From an uncultured Macellibacteroides sp. (GTDB lineage: Bacteria; Bacteroidota; Bacteroidia; Bacteroidales; Tannerellaceae): a stretch of DNA of 64,000 nt. The stretch's first letter is position 1. Each line of letters begins with the position of its first letter. Below the pieces are notes generated by a model. That model saw only the letters and a list, made by a program, of their open reading frames with translations. It ran no database searches and had not been told where the DNA came from. Location of the stretch: assembly GCF_963667135.1 (NCBI RefSeq), contig NZ_OY762974.1, positions 3,981,054-4,045,053 of the forward strand, in the 5' to 3' direction. Of the stretch, positions 63,138 to 64,000 are shown one piece after another. Position numbers and translations under genes: made by a program.

Positions 63138-64000
63138 TTAAAAGCTTACAGTAAAGCAATGCCTGTTACTATCAAAAGAATAATTGATTTGACAACCATA
63201 AAGATTTCCTATTTTTTGGCTGATTTCAAGGCCTAAACCAATGCTATGACTGTCTATTCCACTCTTCTGGAACCTTTTAAATAGTTTTTGTGCGTCCAAA
63301 GCCTTTCCTGTAGCTGTGTTGGTTATTTTAAAAGAGTTTTTATTTAATGTTATCTCTATCAAACCATTTTGAATTGTGTGGCGAATGGCGTTGGAAATTA
63401 GATTTCCAAACAAAATTTCCGCTAAGGTTTTATCTGCATAAATTTCTGCTTCTTTGTCCAAAGCTGTGAAAAGGGTAATATTTTTTTGTTGAGTAGCATC
63501 TTCATAACGACTCACTATTTTAAGGATGATTTCGCTCAAATAAATTCGCTCTTTGTTGGGAAATTGATTGTTTTCTATTTTGGCAAGCAATAATAATGCT
63601 TTGTTTAACTTATTCATGCGTTGATTGGCATCCGTAAGATTTTCTATTATCAGAGCTTGTTCTTCTGTAATTGGAGAAGTCTGTAGGAACAAATCAATAT
63701 TACTTTGCATTATTGCCAAAGGTGTCTGTAACTCGTGGGAGGCATTTTCGGTAAACTCTTTTTGTTCGATATATAACTGATGATTACGTTTGGTGAGTTC
63801 GTTAATGGATTCATTCAAATCATTCAACTCATTAATTTTTACCGGTAGTAAATCCAGTGAAGATTGTTTATCGACTCTATAGTTGTGCAGCTCATTTAAT
63901 GTCTTGTAAAAAGGCTTCCAAACTTTCCGGTTTAAATTTCTATTGATGAAAAGCAGGCTGGTAAGCAATATAATAAATATTCCTGATTGCATAGCAATAA
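63138..64000 (-). CDS. Sensor histidine kinase (N-terminus beyond window)
   Basis: At least 284 residues are visible and the frame stays open to the window edge. A transmembrane helix (IFIILLTSLLFI) is followed by a short HAMP-like linker, the H-box ENASHELQTPLAIMQ (phospho-acceptor His), the N-box NLISNAIRHT and the G-box GLGLEI. It is the C-terminal part of an orthodox kinase. Its position just ahead of the efflux operon suggests that the kinase and a response regulator outside the window control efflux. Confidence 0.93.
   Translation of the reverse strand, partial: IAMQSGIFIILLTSLLFINRNLNRKVWKPFYKTLNELHNYRVDKQSSLDLLPVKINELNDLNESINELTKRNHQLYIEQKEFTENASHELQTPLAIMQSNIDLFLQTSPITEEQALIIENLTDANQRMNKLNKALLLLAKIENNQFPNKERIYLSEIILKIVSRYEDATQQKNITLFTALDKEAEIYADKTLAEILFGNLISNAIRHTIQNGLIEITLNKNSFKITNTATGKALDAQKLFKRFQKSGIDSHSIGLGLEISQKIGNLYGCQINYSFDSNRHCFTVSF

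Overview
The window looks like a chromosomal segment of a Bacteroidales bacterium (phylum Bacteroidota). The evidence is a SusC/SusD/SusE starch locus, an amylase with a type IX secretion (T9SS) C-terminal tail, HU-like winged-helix DNA-binding proteins, an IS66 element, a tmRNA whose tag reads GENNYALAA, and many Bacteroidota-type promoters (TTG, about 19 bp, TAnnTTTG). These promoters repeatedly decide which start codon is real. I do not name a genus.

Layout. 1-4100: a minus-strand operon of DUF6057 membrane protein, cytochrome-c/PD40 lipoprotein, NikR-like regulator and TonB-dependent receptor. 4200-5900: a GH16 glucanase and an exported esterase. 5960-6355: tmRNA. 6342-10847: a 4.5-kb AT-rich cassette (HxlR regulator, two SDRs, a quinone reductase, an old yellow enzyme) flanked by direct repeats of the tmRNA 3' end and terminator, so probably an old integration at ssrA. 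10846-19860: accessory DNA with a methyltransferase, a 1300-residue STAND/NACHT-like NTPase plus a 63-residue membrane protein that share a short motif (a candidate defence pair), an HU-like regulator behind a 22-bp tandem array, and an intact IS66 element with an 8-bp target duplication.

19977-39200 is mostly housekeeping: guanine deaminase, a DUF362/DUF6599 pair, a CzcA-type metal efflux operon whose pump is fused to its outer-membrane factor, glutathione peroxidase, a GATase-dipeptidase fusion with a symporter, rhomboid, radical SAM, menA, purT, small membrane proteins and a sugar transporter. 39247-49152 is a LacI-controlled Sus-like alpha-glucan locus (lacI, operators, susC, susD, susE, GH13).

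49260-55780 holds a secreted protein of unknown function, small proteins, a second HU-like gene again behind four 22-bp units, and gene fragments (aldo/keto reductase, AraC, CzcA N-terminus). From 55785 an AT-rich block encodes an MFS transporter and a TolC-adaptor-RND-PAP2 efflux operon, preceded by a histidine kinase that runs off the window.

The signals most worth following are the NTPase/membrane-protein pair, the two 22-bp leader arrays in front of HU-like genes, and the ssrA-flanked cassette.
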